A DNA stretch of 64,000 nucleotides from Anaerolineae bacterium (GCA_023384415.1 JAHDWJ010000011.1:122440-186439), one strand, 5' to 3'. Shown: positions 36,293-45,185, numbered from the stretch's first letter. Notes: generated by a model not told the origin, from the letters alone. Translations and numbers: made by a program.

Positions 36293-36852
36293 AGGCGGGA
36301 GATTAAGAGATTAGAGACTGGAGACCAGGGGTTTGCTCTGGTTGACTGACAAATCTCATTTTCAGAATGGCAACAACAGATTGGGAAACAAACGGATATT
36401 GGTCTTCTCTGGGAAAATCGGTTCCCTTCTTAATCCGTTGTTGTCAGTCCGGCAAAAGATTAATTTTGTCAATCACTCAGGGGTTTTGCCATGAATGGTG
36501 CGGTCAGGTTTAGGACAGGTTGATACGAATGGACACAAATTTTTTCGTGGCCGGCGTTTTTGTCTTTAACAGGGATTATTTCTGGCTGTTTGGCGGTTTT
36601 GATTTTCAAGCAAAGACAGCCTGTCAGGTACAAAGATGAACTAATTATAGCTCGTCAGAGTGATATTACAACTTTTTAGACAACATTTATTCGTTTCTCA
36701 AAACGAAGTTCTAAATACCATCCAAAATATCTACAATTGGCAAGCGTCACGAAAAAACTAGATTCATGTCAGCGTAAGATATCAGATAAAACAGGTATAA
36801 ATATTATTATATGAACCAACCATTGCCGTCATCATAATAATGAGAGGAAATA
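36293..36852. other. 560-bp divergent intergenic region, AT-rich, with an imperfect inverted repeat
   Basis: The gap between the Lrp gene and the next rightward gene begins with a GAGATTAAGAGATTAGAGACTGG-like repeat (36299 on). It contains CAACAACAGATTGGG (36371 on) mirrored by TTCTTAATCCGTTGTTG (36427-36443), a plausible regulator site or hairpin, and becomes AT-rich from about 36640. It ends with GAGAGGAAATAATG at the next gene. No coding sequence was found. Confidence 0.45.
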
Positions 36853-37221
36853 ATGTCTAACGACCCTGATTATCAAAAGCCGTCATCTCCATCACAGTAT
36901 CCTGATCCCTATAAACAGCCCCCGTATATGGATCCCAGGTATATCCATTCAGAGATGGAAGTAGCGGCCGCACGGATGAAAAGTTATACCGGTGCAGCCG
37001 TGTTGGTTTTCTTTTTATATTGGCTGTTTTTCTTGCCGGGGCTAATTGTGAATTTTATTTATTACCAGGAAGCACAACGGATGCAAAAGTTAGCTGGTCG
37101 CTCGCTGCCAGGGCAGGGCTGTCTGGCTATTATGCTTTGGCTTAACTTGTTTGTCTTGATCTTAACCGTTCTCGGCGGTTGTGGGTTTCTTCTGCTAGGG
37201 GTGTTGGCCTCAGCAATGTAA
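36853..37221 (+). CDS. Small membrane protein, unknown
   Basis: A 122-residue protein with a Pro/Tyr-rich hydrophilic N-terminus (about 1-45), then two hydrophobic hairpin segments (AAVLVFFLYWLFFLPGLIVN and LAIMLWLNLFVLILTVLGG) separated by a short basic loop containing YYQEAQRMQKLAG. The layout is seen in many small bacterial membrane proteins of unknown role. GAGAGGA seven bases before the ATG supports the start. I cannot assign a family. Confidence 0.75.
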   Translation: MSNDPDYQKPSSPSQYPDPYKQPPYMDPRYIHSEMEVAAARMKSYTGAAVLVFFLYWLFFLPGLIVNFIYYQEAQRMQKLAGRSLPGQGCLAIMLWLNLFVLILTVLGGCGFLLLGVLASAM

Positions 37222-37239
37222 GGATATGGCCAGACGCTT

Positions 37240-38196
37240 TTACTGGGGGTTAACGACGTTGATGGGATGGCCGTGGGCGAAGGCGAGGAGTTGATCGAAG
37301 GCGGAACTGAAATACCGTTCGTAGGTATCCAATTCAACGTAGCCCAGATGGGGGGTGCAGATGGCGTTATCCAGGACCAGGAGGGGATGGTTAGCAGCTA
37401 AAATTGGCTCTTCTTCGTAAACATCTACGGCAGCAAACCCAGGGCGACCTGCTTGCAGCGCGGCCGCTAACGCCCCAGGAGCGATCAGTTCAGCCCGACT
37501 GGTGTTGACGAGGAGAGCATCCGGCTTCATCAGGGCCAGATCGGTGGCGGTAACGTGGCCGCGAGTCTCGCTGTTTAGCTGCAAATGGAGGGAAAGGACA
37601 TCGGCCTGGGCGAAGAAGGTTTGCCGATCAGGGGCCGCTGCGTACCCGGCAGCGCGGCCGCGAGCCAATGTCCCCTCTCGCCCCCACACTATGACATTCA
37701 TGCCAAACGCCTGCCCATACCCGGCCACCAAGGCCCCAATTTTGCCATAACCAAAGATACCCAGGGTGCGGCCGCGTAAAACCCTGCCCACCGTGTGCTG
37801 CCACCCCCTGGCTCGCAGGTGGGCCACTTCCTGGGGTAGGTGGCGCATGGCTGCCAAGATCAACGCCCAGGTCAGCTCCGCCGGGGCAACCGGGTCCCCC
37901 CCTCCAGTGCAGATGAGAACTCCATGACGGGTACAGGCGGCCGCGTCAATATGAGCGATCCCCTTGCCCGTCTGGCTGATCAATTTCAGGTTCGGCAGCC
38001 GCTCTAACAGCGGGGCGGTAATCCGGGTGCGCTCCCGAATCAAAACCAGCGCGTCCGCCGGATAAAGCCGTTCCACCAGGGCATCCAACTCCTTTACCGT
38101 GTCATTAAACACCGTGACCGTATGCCCAGACAGTTTAGAGAAACAAGCCAGAGTTGGAACAACATTTTGATAATCGTCAGGGATAATAATGTGCAT
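37240..38196 (-). CDS. D-isomer-specific 2-hydroxyacid dehydrogenase
   Basis: A 318-residue NAD(P)-dependent dehydrogenase of the phosphoglycerate/D-lactate type. The nucleotide motif GRTLGIFGYGKIG (G-x-G-x2-G) is near 142-154, NTSRAELIAPGALAAALQAG follows near 231, and the catalytic Arg-Glu-His set is represented by SRAEL, YEEEP and CTPHLGY. ATG 38196 overlaps the stop of the broken upstream gene as TAATG, indicating translational coupling. The substrate is unknown. Confidence 0.88.
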   Translation of the reverse strand: MHIIIPDDYQNVVPTLACFSKLSGHTVTVFNDTVKELDALVERLYPADALVLIRERTRITAPLLERLPNLKLISQTGKGIAHIDAAACTRHGVLICTGGGDPVAPAELTWALILAAMRHLPQEVAHLRARGWQHTVGRVLRGRTLGIFGYGKIGALVAGYGQAFGMNVIVWGREGTLARGRAAGYAAAPDRQTFFAQADVLSLHLQLNSETRGHVTATDLALMKPDALLVNTSRAELIAPGALAAALQAGRPGFAAVDVYEEEPILAANHPLLVLDNAICTPHLGYVELDTYERYFSSAFDQLLAFAHGHPINVVNPQ

Positions 38197-38528
38197 TAAC
38201 GCATCCATTGCAGATAAATTTCATTGGCCACATGAATCTTCCGGTGCCATACGCCTTTTCGTGAAAGCCGAGCAACATTACTCATTCGTTTGGCTTGAGT
38301 ATCAAAGGTGGGGTGCTTAAGAAATCGGCGCACGAAACTGGCGGCTTCATCTTCACGTTCATGGACATCCATCAGCACCAGACAGTATCGTTCATCACCC
38401 AAGCGGCGATCATAAAAACCAGCATCAAGGGTAAAAAATGTTGGCTAACGAAAACGACGTAAAAGAGGGATTACCTCGTCATCATAACGGCCTAACGGCA
38501 GTGTTTGTAAAATCCCAGTTTGATTCAT
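38196..38528 (-). pseudogene. PIN-like small protein gene interrupted by an in-frame TAG at codon 28
   Basis: From ATG 38528 the minus-strand frame reads MNQTGILQTLPLGRYDDEVI and on to RRFR, then TAG (38447-38445), and continues without a shift as PTFFTLDAGFYDRRLGDERY, LVLMDVHEREDEAASFV, FLKHPTFDTQAKRM and on to TAA at 38196. The two halves match the layout of small PIN-like (toxin-type) proteins: an N-terminal segment, then an acidic TLDAGFYD motif. CAG to TAG is one transition. The stop is fused to the dehydrogenase start (TAATG). It is probably a decaying gene; the family call is tentative. Confidence 0.6.
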
Positions 38529-38706
38529 TATGACCCCTTCCTTAATTTACTGGACTCTGGCGAAAATTGATTTCACCAGTGGTAATAACCGATACACCAA
38601 TACAGTAATGACTAGTAGTCAGATTAAAAACGCCAGGCTCCAGTTAAGTTATTGTTGGGTGATCGTCGCTACTTCTTTAATTACATATTACCATGAGCTG
38701 ATCACT

Positions 38707-39624
38707 TCACTGCAATTGAGAAAGTACCTTATGGGCAAAGGCATCTAATCCATCCAGGTCATCCAGGTCGAGCCATTGCAGCATGACGCGCTGAACGCCG
38801 GCTTCGGCCAGTTGGCCTAGCTGCTGAACGATTTGATCGGCATTGCCCAGCACCAGCCCCCGTTCGCGCAGTTCATCCAGGGAGCGGCCAGGGAATTTGG
38901 CCGATAAAGCTGCCTCGTCTCCCATTTCCACACGGGTCATCAAGGAGCGGCGGACGGTTTGAGGGTCGCGGCCGCGTTCCTGCAACAACTCAGTCAACGT
39001 CTGGCTCAATTCCTGGAACCGGGCCGCCGAAAGATAGACAGCATTCCATTCGCTGGCAAATTGGGCCGCCCTGGGTAGGGTTAGCTTAGGCCCATTGCCG
39101 CCGATGAGGATGGGGGGGCCGCCGGGTCGTTGCGGCCGCGGCCGCAGCACCGCTTCTTTCAGTTGATAATACCGGCCGGCATAATCCAGAGGCTCCGCCT
39201 TGTTAAGCAGGTGGTTGATAATCTCCAACCCTTCACTGAACCGGTGAAACCGTTCTGCGACACTCAGTAAATCCCAACCATAATTACGATGCTCCCGCTC
39301 TTGCCAGCCGGCCCCCAACCCCAAAACAAGCCGCCCCCCAGAAAGGTCGTCAACCGCGGCGGCCATGCGGGCCGTCATCGTCGGCTGGCGGAATGAGACG
39401 GGCGTGACCAACGGGCCAAACTCAATGCGGCTGGTGTGACTGGCTAACCAGGTAAGAGAAACCCACAGTTCTAGTGACTCTTTGTCAGGGGGATTGGCAT
39501 TGGTGTAATGGTCTGACCGGTAAAGACCGGCAAACCCCAACGCCTCCACCGCCAGGGCCAACCGCTGCCAGCGGGGCCAGGTCAGGCCATTTTGCCCTTC
39601 AACCATCAACGCAACTTCGATCAT
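38707..39624 (-). CDS. LLM-class (luciferase-like) F420-dependent oxidoreductase
   Basis: A 305-residue TIM-barrel flavin/deazaflavin oxidoreductase. Family features are LALAVEALGFAGLYRSDHYT near 27-46, a region with RIEFGPLVTPVSFRQPTMTAR near 66, LSGGRLVLGLGAGWQEREH near 95 and PPILIGGNGPKLTLPRAAQF near 170. With NpdG and CofE encoded 1.5-3 kb away, coenzyme F420 rather than FMN is the likely cofactor. The substrate is unknown. Confidence 0.85.
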   Translation of the reverse strand: MIEVALMVEGQNGLTWPRWQRLALAVEALGFAGLYRSDHYTNANPPDKESLELWVSLTWLASHTSRIEFGPLVTPVSFRQPTMTARMAAAVDDLSGGRLVLGLGAGWQEREHRNYGWDLLSVAERFHRFSEGLEIINHLLNKAEPLDYAGRYYQLKEAVLRPRPQRPGGPPILIGGNGPKLTLPRAAQFASEWNAVYLSAARFQELSQTLTELLQERGRDPQTVRRSLMTRVEMGDEAALSAKFPGRSLDELRERGLVLGNADQIVQQLGQLAEAGVQRVMLQWLDLDDLDGLDAFAHKVLSQLQ

Positions 39625-39835
39625 GGAAACTCCTGTTGGGAAGGATGAGGGATGAGGGATGAATTATGAAAAAATGCCCTGCTATCCCTTCACCACCCGC
39701 ACACGCGCCTATTCGCACACTCCCGGAAAATAAAAACGCCCATCCAGATTATAGATGAGCGTTTCCCGATTGCCGATTTTAGGTTTGACCGGTTTCTAAA
39801 AGCCTGTCAAATCTGGGTGGAACTGCACACAGCCT

Positions 39836-40174
39836 CTAAGCGGTTGCGGCCGCGAGATGAGGCAGCACTTTGGCGACGATGCGGTCTTTAGGATACGCCC
39901 CGGTAATACGTTCTACGACGCGGCCGCCCTTAAACAGCATCAAGGTAGGGATACCAGAAATGCCATACATCCCTGGCACTGAGGGGTTATCATCTACATC
40001 CATCTTGGCGACTTTTAGCACCCCGGCATATTCCGCCGCCATCTCTTTGACCGATGGGGCGATCATGCGGCAGGGACCACACCATTCGGCCCAGAAATCC
40101 ACCAGAACGGGCAGATCAGATTGCAGAACTTCGGCATCAAAAGAATCATCAGTAACATCAAACGGTTGGGCCAT
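39836..40174 (-). CDS. trxA: Thioredoxin
   Basis: A 112-residue thioredoxin with the canonical active site WAEWCGPCRMIAP near 28-40, the cis-proline loop GIPTLMLFKGG near 75-85 and standard length, so it should be a cytoplasmic disulfide reductant. It is preceded by GGAGCAA upstream of its ATG. Its promoter region may include the near-perfect inverted repeat at 40343-40375. Confidence 0.96.
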   Translation of the reverse strand: MAQPFDVTDDSFDAEVLQSDLPVLVDFWAEWCGPCRMIAPSVKEMAAEYAGVLKVAKMDVDDNPSVPGMYGISGIPTLMLFKGGRVVERITGAYPKDRIVAKVLPHLAAATA

Positions 40175-40342
40175 AAGAATTTGCTCCTTGTGTTTAGCTT
40201 AAAAGCAAGCAGGCATTTGCTGCCTGTTTGTTAGATTAATGGATAGCTTCTAACTTTTCACCGAATTTATTCCCGTCAGATAAGTTATCAGCACTTCCTT
40301 ACTTTGATGAAGGTGACAAAACAAATCTTACGTCTTAGTATT

Positions 40343-40375
40343 AGAATTGACAAATCTTCAAGATTTGGCAATTCT
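40343..40375. promoter_or_regulatory. Near-perfect 16-bp inverted repeat upstream of thioredoxin
   Basis: AGAATTGACAAATCTT (40343-40358) and AAGATTTGGCAATTCT (40360-40375) match as an inverted repeat with one mismatch around a single central base. The length and compactness fit a dimeric regulator site better than a terminator, since no T run follows on either side. Confidence 0.45.
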
Positions 40376-40466
40376 ATCTTTACAAACAAATGATTGGCAC
40401 GTCTGGGGCAGGTTCGTTAGAATGAACAATGGATAGGTAAATTGTAATTGTACAGTTGATCAGTCA

Positions 40467-40519
40467 CCCCTCACCCCCGACCCCTCTCCTATCGTGGGTG
40501 AGGGGTCGGGGGTGAGGGG
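40467..40519. repeat. Perfect 19-bp GC-rich hairpin
   Basis: CCCCTCACCCCCGACCCCT (40467-40485) and its exact reverse complement (40501-40519) enclose a 15-nt loop. It lies 40 nt before the npdG start. This could be a dispersed palindromic element or a structured leader. Confidence 0.8.
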
Positions 40520-40560
40520 CTGTATAGTTAGGGTAAATTTTAATTCGCATGAGGTAGACC

Positions 40561-41220
40561 TTGAAAATAGCAATTTTAGGTGGAACAGGAAAAGAAGGGG
40601 CTGGCCTGGGGTATCGTTGGGCTGTGGCCGGCCATCATATCATCATTGGCTCCAGAGTGGCCGAGCGAGCTGAGGCCAAAGCGGCCGAACTGACCGCCCT
40701 GCTGCCTGGGTTTGGGGAGCCGCTGCAAGGGATGGGCAATGTCGCGGCCGCACAAGCCGCCGATCTGGTCATCTTATCCGTCCCCTACGAGGCCCAAAAA
40801 GCAACTCTCGAAGAAGTGAAACCGGCCCTGGTGGGCAAACTGTTAATCTCCGTCGTTGTTCCCTTGAAGCCGCCTAAACTGTCCCAGGTCTGGCTGCCGG
40901 AAGCCGGGAGCGCGGCCGCCGAAGCCCAACAGCTGCTTGGTGAACAAACCCGGGTCGCGGCCGCTTTCCAAAACGTCTCCGCCGAACATCTCCTCGACCT
41001 TAACCATGCCATCGCCTGTGATGTGCTGATCTGTGGCGACAAAGCCGCTGACCGGGAAATTGCTGCCCAGTTAGCCCAGGATGCCGGGATGCGTGGTATT
41101 CATGCCGGGCCATTGGTCAATGCCGGCATCGTCGAAGGGCTGACCGCTGTCCTCATCAGCATCAACATCCGCCACAAAATCAAACATGCCGGTATTCGCA
41201 TCACCGGCATCACCGATTAA
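40561..41220 (+). CDS. npdG: NADPH-dependent F420 reductase
   Basis: A 219-residue protein exchanging electrons between NADP(H) and coenzyme F420. The Rossmann motif MKIAILGGTGKEGAGLGYRW opens the protein, and IIIGSRVAERA supplies the NADP phosphate contact. Later segments (NAIACDVLICGD-type strand and GPLVNAGIVEGLTAVLI) fit the F420-reductase family. The start is TTG 40561 with GAGGT upstream, giving the expected N-terminus. cofE follows after 1 nt, so they are co-expressed. Confidence 0.93.
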   Translation: MKIAILGGTGKEGAGLGYRWAVAGHHIIIGSRVAERAEAKAAELTALLPGFGEPLQGMGNVAAAQAADLVILSVPYEAQKATLEEVKPALVGKLLISVVVPLKPPKLSQVWLPEAGSAAAEAQQLLGEQTRVAAAFQNVSAEHLLDLNHAIACDVLICGDKAADREIAAQLAQDAGMRGIHAGPLVNAGIVEGLTAVLISINIRHKIKHAGIRITGITD

Positions 41221-41221
41221 G

Positions 41222-41995
41222 ATGATCGCACCTACTATTTCTCTGGTGGCTGTTCCTGGTATGCCTCATATCCAGCCGGGGGATGATGTGGCGGCTTTGC
41301 TGCTTCAGGCATGTGCCCAGGCAGCTTTACCGCTGCAAGATGGGGATATTGTTGCCATTGCCCAAAAAATTATCTCTAAAGCGGAAGGGCGACAGGTGTA
41401 TCTGCCGGATGTGCAGCCAGGGGAGCGGGCGCGGGAGCTGGCCCAGGCTACCGGCAAAGACCCCCGGCTGGTGGAGCTGGTTTTACAAGAAAGCACAGCC
41501 ATCTCCCGAATGAAGATGGGAGTGTTGATTGTGCGCCACCGATTAGGGTTTACCAGTGCCAACGCCGGCATTGACCGCTCTAATGTGGCCCAAACGGGTA
41601 GTGATGAGACGGTTCTGCTGCTGCCCCTTGACCCGGATCGCTCGGCCCGACAAATCCGCCAGATGATTATGGAGAAGGCTGGAGTGCAGGTTGGGGTTAT
41701 CATTACAGACAGCCATGGTCGCCCATTCCGGCTGGGTACGGTAGGAGTGGCGATTGGCGTGGCTGGGATCCCGGCTCTGTGGGATCGGCGGGGGGCGCCG
41801 GATTTGTATGGCTACCGGCTGCAACATACGGATGTGGGGATGGCCGATGAGCTGGCCGCGGCCGCGGGGCTGCTCATGGGCCAGGCCAATGAAGCAACGC
41901 CGGTGGTGCTGCTGCGGGGACTGGTTTATCCGGTGGTGGAAAATAGTGCGGCCACAGATTTGGTGCGGCCGCCAGCCTTGGATTTGTACCAATAA
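41222..41995 (+). CDS. cofE: Coenzyme F420:L-glutamate ligase
   Basis: A 257-residue enzyme that adds glutamate residues to F420-0. Typical segments are GDIVAIAQKIISKAEGR near 40, GVLIVRHRLGFTSANAGIDRSNV near 100, VGVIITDSHGRPFRLGTVGVAIG near 160 and a C-terminal ADELAAAAGLLMGQANE. Length and order match stand-alone CofE; the FbiB nitroreductase extension is absent. ATG 41222 directly follows the npdG stop, so translation is probably coupled. Confidence 0.95.
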   Translation: MIAPTISLVAVPGMPHIQPGDDVAALLLQACAQAALPLQDGDIVAIAQKIISKAEGRQVYLPDVQPGERARELAQATGKDPRLVELVLQESTAISRMKMGVLIVRHRLGFTSANAGIDRSNVAQTGSDETVLLLPLDPDRSARQIRQMIMEKAGVQVGVIITDSHGRPFRLGTVGVAIGVAGIPALWDRRGAPDLYGYRLQHTDVGMADELAAAAGLLMGQANEATPVVLLRGLVYPVVENSAATDLVRPPALDLYQ

Positions 41996-42018
41996 ACTGT
42001 GCCCAAAGGACAAAATTT

Positions 42019-43329
42019 TTGCGCCGACTCATTTCTATGAAGGTTTCTAATCGTTTCTGTCATTACCGCCAAAATCAGATAAAGCTGCGGCCGCGCGGTC
42101 TCATTTTCGCTCTCTTGTTGCTGACTGGTTTGACAGCCTGTCAGACTGCTGGAACTACATCCTTCTCAGAGCCGCTGCCTACCATGGCGGCCCTGGCCTT
42201 TATCGCTGATGATACCCCTACGCCGGTTGGGTTTGTGCCGCCAACCTATACTGCGGCCGCTCAAGAAGCCACGCCAATCCCTACCGCCTCACCTACAAGA
42301 GCTACCCTGCCTACAGCCACAGCCAATATTTTACCCACCAATACCCCCGTCCCTCCCACCCTGACCCCAACGGTCACGCCAACGCCGACTCTCACCCTGG
42401 CGGCAACGTTAAAGCCATTTGCCGAGTACCGGCTGGATGAACCACTGCCGCTGGAGCTTTTCCCGCGGCCGCTTAATGACAACGGCTGGGGCATGCACTG
42501 GATTCCCACGGTGAAACAGGAGTCCGCCGTGGTAGACCGCTTTGTTGGTGAGATGGTACGAATGCACATTAAATGGGTGGTTTTCCTTAATGATGGCACT
42601 AATATAGGCGACAATGATTATCTGGTGAGCCGGTTGGTGGCTAACGGAATTATGCCGGTGATGCGCCTGTACCGGAGCAATGTGACGATGTATGAAGGGG
42701 ATTTGGCGGCGATGGTACGTCATTACCGGGCCAAAGGGGTTCATTATTATCAACTTTATAATGAACCAAATGTGAATGAGGAGAACAACCAGGGAGCGGC
42801 CAACCCGAACCAATATGCGACGGTGTGGGCCGTGGGGGCGCGGATTGTGATTGAAAATGGGGGGTACCCAGGCTTTGGCTCTATGAGTCCAGGGGGGGCG
42901 TATAACCATTATTTGTACCTGGAGCGGATCATCCAGGTGTTAAAACATAATGGAGATGGCTGGCTGCTAAACCGGGCCTGGCTGTCGGTGCATAATTATC
43001 ATGGGACGCGGCCGCATGATGACCCCGACGGTTTTCTCATGTTCCGCAACTATGACCAGATTCTCCAGGTCCATTTGGGCCGGTCTCTGCCCATGATCGG
43101 TACCGAAGGGGGGTCTTACAGCACCGATATCAATGTAGAAAAGAGCCTGATCATTTACCAATACACCTATATGCGTGAGGCCGAGCCGTACTTTTTCGCT
43201 TTTAGTTATTGGCTGTTAGCCAACCGGGAAGGGGGGGGCGGGGACAATACCTGGGAATGGCAATCCCTCTTCCGGGCTAATTACGTCCACCCGGTGATCC
43301 CTGACTTTTTTTACCGCAACCGGGAGTAA
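42019..43329 (+). CDS. Lipoprotein with TIM-barrel glycosidase-like domain
   Basis: A 436-residue protein: a basic start, a hydrophobic signal segment ending in a lipobox (LTGLTAC), a long Thr/Pro-rich linker (about 65-130) and a C-terminal barrel. Two acidic motifs fit the clan GH-A pair: YYQLYNEPNVNEE (putative acid/base Glu) and LPMIGTEGGSYSTD (putative nucleophile Glu). It is probably an outer-surface glycan-active enzyme, but the substrate is unknown. TTG 42019 has AAGGAC eight bases upstream; ATG 42037 is the alternative. It carries host-type GCGGCCGC copies. Confidence 0.75.
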   Translation: MRRLISMKVSNRFCHYRQNQIKLRPRGLIFALLLLTGLTACQTAGTTSFSEPLPTMAALAFIADDTPTPVGFVPPTYTAAAQEATPIPTASPTRATLPTATANILPTNTPVPPTLTPTVTPTPTLTLAATLKPFAEYRLDEPLPLELFPRPLNDNGWGMHWIPTVKQESAVVDRFVGEMVRMHIKWVVFLNDGTNIGDNDYLVSRLVANGIMPVMRLYRSNVTMYEGDLAAMVRHYRAKGVHYYQLYNEPNVNEENNQGAANPNQYATVWAVGARIVIENGGYPGFGSMSPGGAYNHYLYLERIIQVLKHNGDGWLLNRAWLSVHNYHGTRPHDDPDGFLMFRNYDQILQVHLGRSLPMIGTEGGSYSTDINVEKSLIIYQYTYMREAEPYFFAFSYWLLANREGGGGDNTWEWQSLFRANYVHPVIPDFFYRNRE

Positions 43330-43354
43330 AGAAAAGGGTGAGGCGCAGATTTTT

Positions 43355-43425
43355 ATCCACAGATGTCACCGATGACACAGATTTTTCAGCCATCGGTGAA
43401 AATCTGTGCCATCGGTGGATGTATT
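43355..43425. repeat. Inverted ATCCACAGAT-type intergenic repeat
   Basis: ATCCACAGATGTCACCGATG with CACAGATTTTTC is mirrored by GTGAAAATCTGTGCCATCGG and TGGATG. It sits between convergent genes and can fold into a long imperfect hairpin. The same words occur near 2.85, 8.08 and 11.25 kb. Confidence 0.7.
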
Positions 43426-43459
43426 CAGTTCTGCGGATTATGCCCTTGTAAATTTGGGG

Positions 43460-44107
43460 CTATAGTTGCAGATCTTCGCCGTTTAATTCACATTCCAGGG
43501 TATCCCACAACTGTTGGTAACGCTTGAGCCGCTCTGCGGCCGCACGGCGAGCCGGTTCGGTGTGCATACTGGCAACAGTATGGCTTTGCCACTTTGTGAG
43601 GCGGCCGCGACGAATGAGGTCCCGTGAGGTGCGGTTAACGCCATCTTGAACAAACATGGCTGTCCAATGAAAAGCGGCGGTCAAACCCAATTTGGCTAAC
43701 TTATCGGCATCCCATAAAACCATCGCTTCCAGGTTAGTCAGCGGTGTATCTCGCCAGAGGCCAGTGTGTTGGGCAATGGCCTGGGCCACAGGTTCAATTT
43801 TATCAGGCGGGAAATCAGTTTTAGGTAACAATTTGCGGGCGATCTTGGCCCCTTCGGCGGGGTGTTTAGCCCCCTTGTCTTTGGCAATATCATGCAGCCA
43901 GGCGGCCGCTTCAACGATATCCTTATCTGCTCCGGTCAACGTTGCTAAGCGCACGGCGAGCCTGACAACGGTACGCACATGCTCCCAGCGGTAATTAAAA
44001 CCTGGTTCTGGTGTTCCCAGTCGTCGTAATGCTTCCTCTTTGGCTGCTTCTTGCATTGCCCTCTGCACTACTTTGCGCCACCCCTTTTCTGCGGTCTTCT
44101 TAGCCAT
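43460..44107 (-). CDS. HD-domain phosphohydrolase
   Basis: A 215-residue cytoplasmic protein with an HD domain. The first metal His is in FNYRWEHVRTVVRLA near 43, the HD pair is in AAAWLHDIAKDKGAKH near 72-76, further His lie in IAQHTGLW, and the last Asp is in VLWDADKLAKLG. HD proteins hydrolyse nucleotides, cyclic nucleotides or related phosphates; the substrate is unknown here. The C-terminal helices are basic. It diverges from the next gene. Confidence 0.85.
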   Translation of the reverse strand: MAKKTAEKGWRKVVQRAMQEAAKEEALRRLGTPEPGFNYRWEHVRTVVRLAVRLATLTGADKDIVEAAAWLHDIAKDKGAKHPAEGAKIARKLLPKTDFPPDKIEPVAQAIAQHTGLWRDTPLTNLEAMVLWDADKLAKLGLTAAFHWTAMFVQDGVNRTSRDLIRRGRLTKWQSHTVASMHTEPARRAAAERLKRYQQLWDTLECELNGEDLQL

Positions 44108-44216
44108 CTGCGATCACCTTTCCGCCAAAATGTGGCTGCCCCCAACCGGGTGAAAGTGTAGCAAAGGGCTTTACTCACGGCAAAGAAGAAAAAGGTACAA
44201 AGCTTCTCTCTTCTGC

Positions 44217-44222
44217 TATAAT
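44217..44222 (+). promoter_or_regulatory. -10 box implying a leaderless transcript
   Basis: TATAAT lies 6 nt before the ATG at 44229, leaving no room for a ribosome binding site, so the message should begin at or very near the start codon. Confidence 0.5.
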
Positions 44223-44228
44223 TTGCCT

Positions 44229-45149
44229 ATGTCACGACGCTCTCAAGACCCCTACCGACCTGATTTTGTGGAACGTTCCCCTTTTTTGCTTATCTGGCGC
44301 CAATCGCGAGCGGCCATCAGTGAACTGATTGTGCCTTTGTTGGCTGGCCTTAAAACCGTGTGGCTGCTGCTGGTTTCTCCTACTCATTTTTTTCGCACCT
44401 GGTTTTTTGACCGTGCGGCCGCGTCCCGGTTCCATTCACCATTTGGTTTGGTATGGCGCACTTTGACATCTGCCCCCCAACTCCCTTTGGAACCCCATCA
44501 ATTTTTGCTTTTTGGCATTTTTACGGCAGCCTTAGCCGGGTTTGGTTTTGACAACAGCAACCGGTTCACCGGCTTTCTCTCCCAGGCGGGGGCAGGTGAC
44601 CTTCTCTTGGGTCAATTACAGCAATCAGCCCCCGCAGCCGCTAATTTGCTGCTCCGCGTACGCACTTTGGGGGAATCCCCCACCATACTCACTTTGAGCC
44701 AATTTATGGACAGCTCTATTATTAGTGCGGTGGTAGAATTGGTGTTGACCCTTTACATCACTATGGCCTTTGCCCTGTTTTTTTGGGTAATGGTACGCGG
44801 CCGCGTCTCTACCACCCAGAGCTACACTTTTTGGCTTTACATGACCGGCCTGCAATATTTCACTACCGGCCTCTCATCCATTGTTTATCTCATCTTTTCC
44901 TTAGGGTTCAGTGCGGAAGTTACCGCCTTTCTCTTTTGGCTGCTAGAATCAGGTTTGTTTGTCTTATGGCAGTTGATCCTGCCGGTCATCGTTTTGCCTC
45001 GCTTATTTCCTAAATTGACCCTGGGTTCCGTCCTTTTGGCTGTTTTGGTGGGGCGTGGGTTATTGTTTGCTTTGAGCTGGCTAGTGGCCGGCTTTGGTTA
45101 CACTCTGCTCATCCTTCTCGCTACCCTGCTGGGTTCCAGTGGCGGCTGA
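44229..45149 (+). CDS. Polytopic membrane protein, unknown
   Basis: A 306-residue protein with an N-terminal cytoplasmic segment (SRRSQDPYRPDFVERSPFLL), then about five membrane helices. The spacing and the FFRTWFFDRAAASRFHSPFG segment before the first helix resemble Yip1/DUF3667-type bacterial membrane proteins, but I cannot name a family with confidence. ATG 44229 is used; it follows a TATAAT box by 6 nt. The DinB-fusion gene follows after a short gap on the same strand. Confidence 0.7.
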   Translation: MSRRSQDPYRPDFVERSPFLLIWRQSRAAISELIVPLLAGLKTVWLLLVSPTHFFRTWFFDRAAASRFHSPFGLVWRTLTSAPQLPLEPHQFLLFGIFTAALAGFGFDNSNRFTGFLSQAGAGDLLLGQLQQSAPAAANLLLRVRTLGESPTILTLSQFMDSSIISAVVELVLTLYITMAFALFFWVMVRGRVSTTQSYTFWLYMTGLQYFTTGLSSIVYLIFSLGFSAEVTAFLFWLLESGLFVLWQLILPVIVLPRLFPKLTLGSVLLAVLVGRGLLFALSWLVAGFGYTLLILLATLLGSSGG

Positions 45150-45185
45150 TTATTTGGGCTAATTTCCTTGATTGTTGGTGTCAAT

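Larger units (their letters stand above)
40175..40560. other. 386-bp divergent region between trxA and npdG
   Basis: There is no gene. It holds two strong inverted repeats (40343-40375 and 40467-40519) in an otherwise AT-rich gap; the second is the GC-rich type and reads CCCCTCACCCCCGACCCCT with its exact complement. Confidence 0.5.

Noticed and set aside
27930-38528. TAA/TAG recoding as glutamine in this organism
   Set aside because: Most genes in the window end normally at TAA, TAG or TGA, so the two in-frame stops are local events.
38530-38748. 72-codon plus-strand ORF before the LLM gene
   Set aside because: No ribosome binding site, random composition, and it overlaps the end of the LLM gene on the opposite strand.
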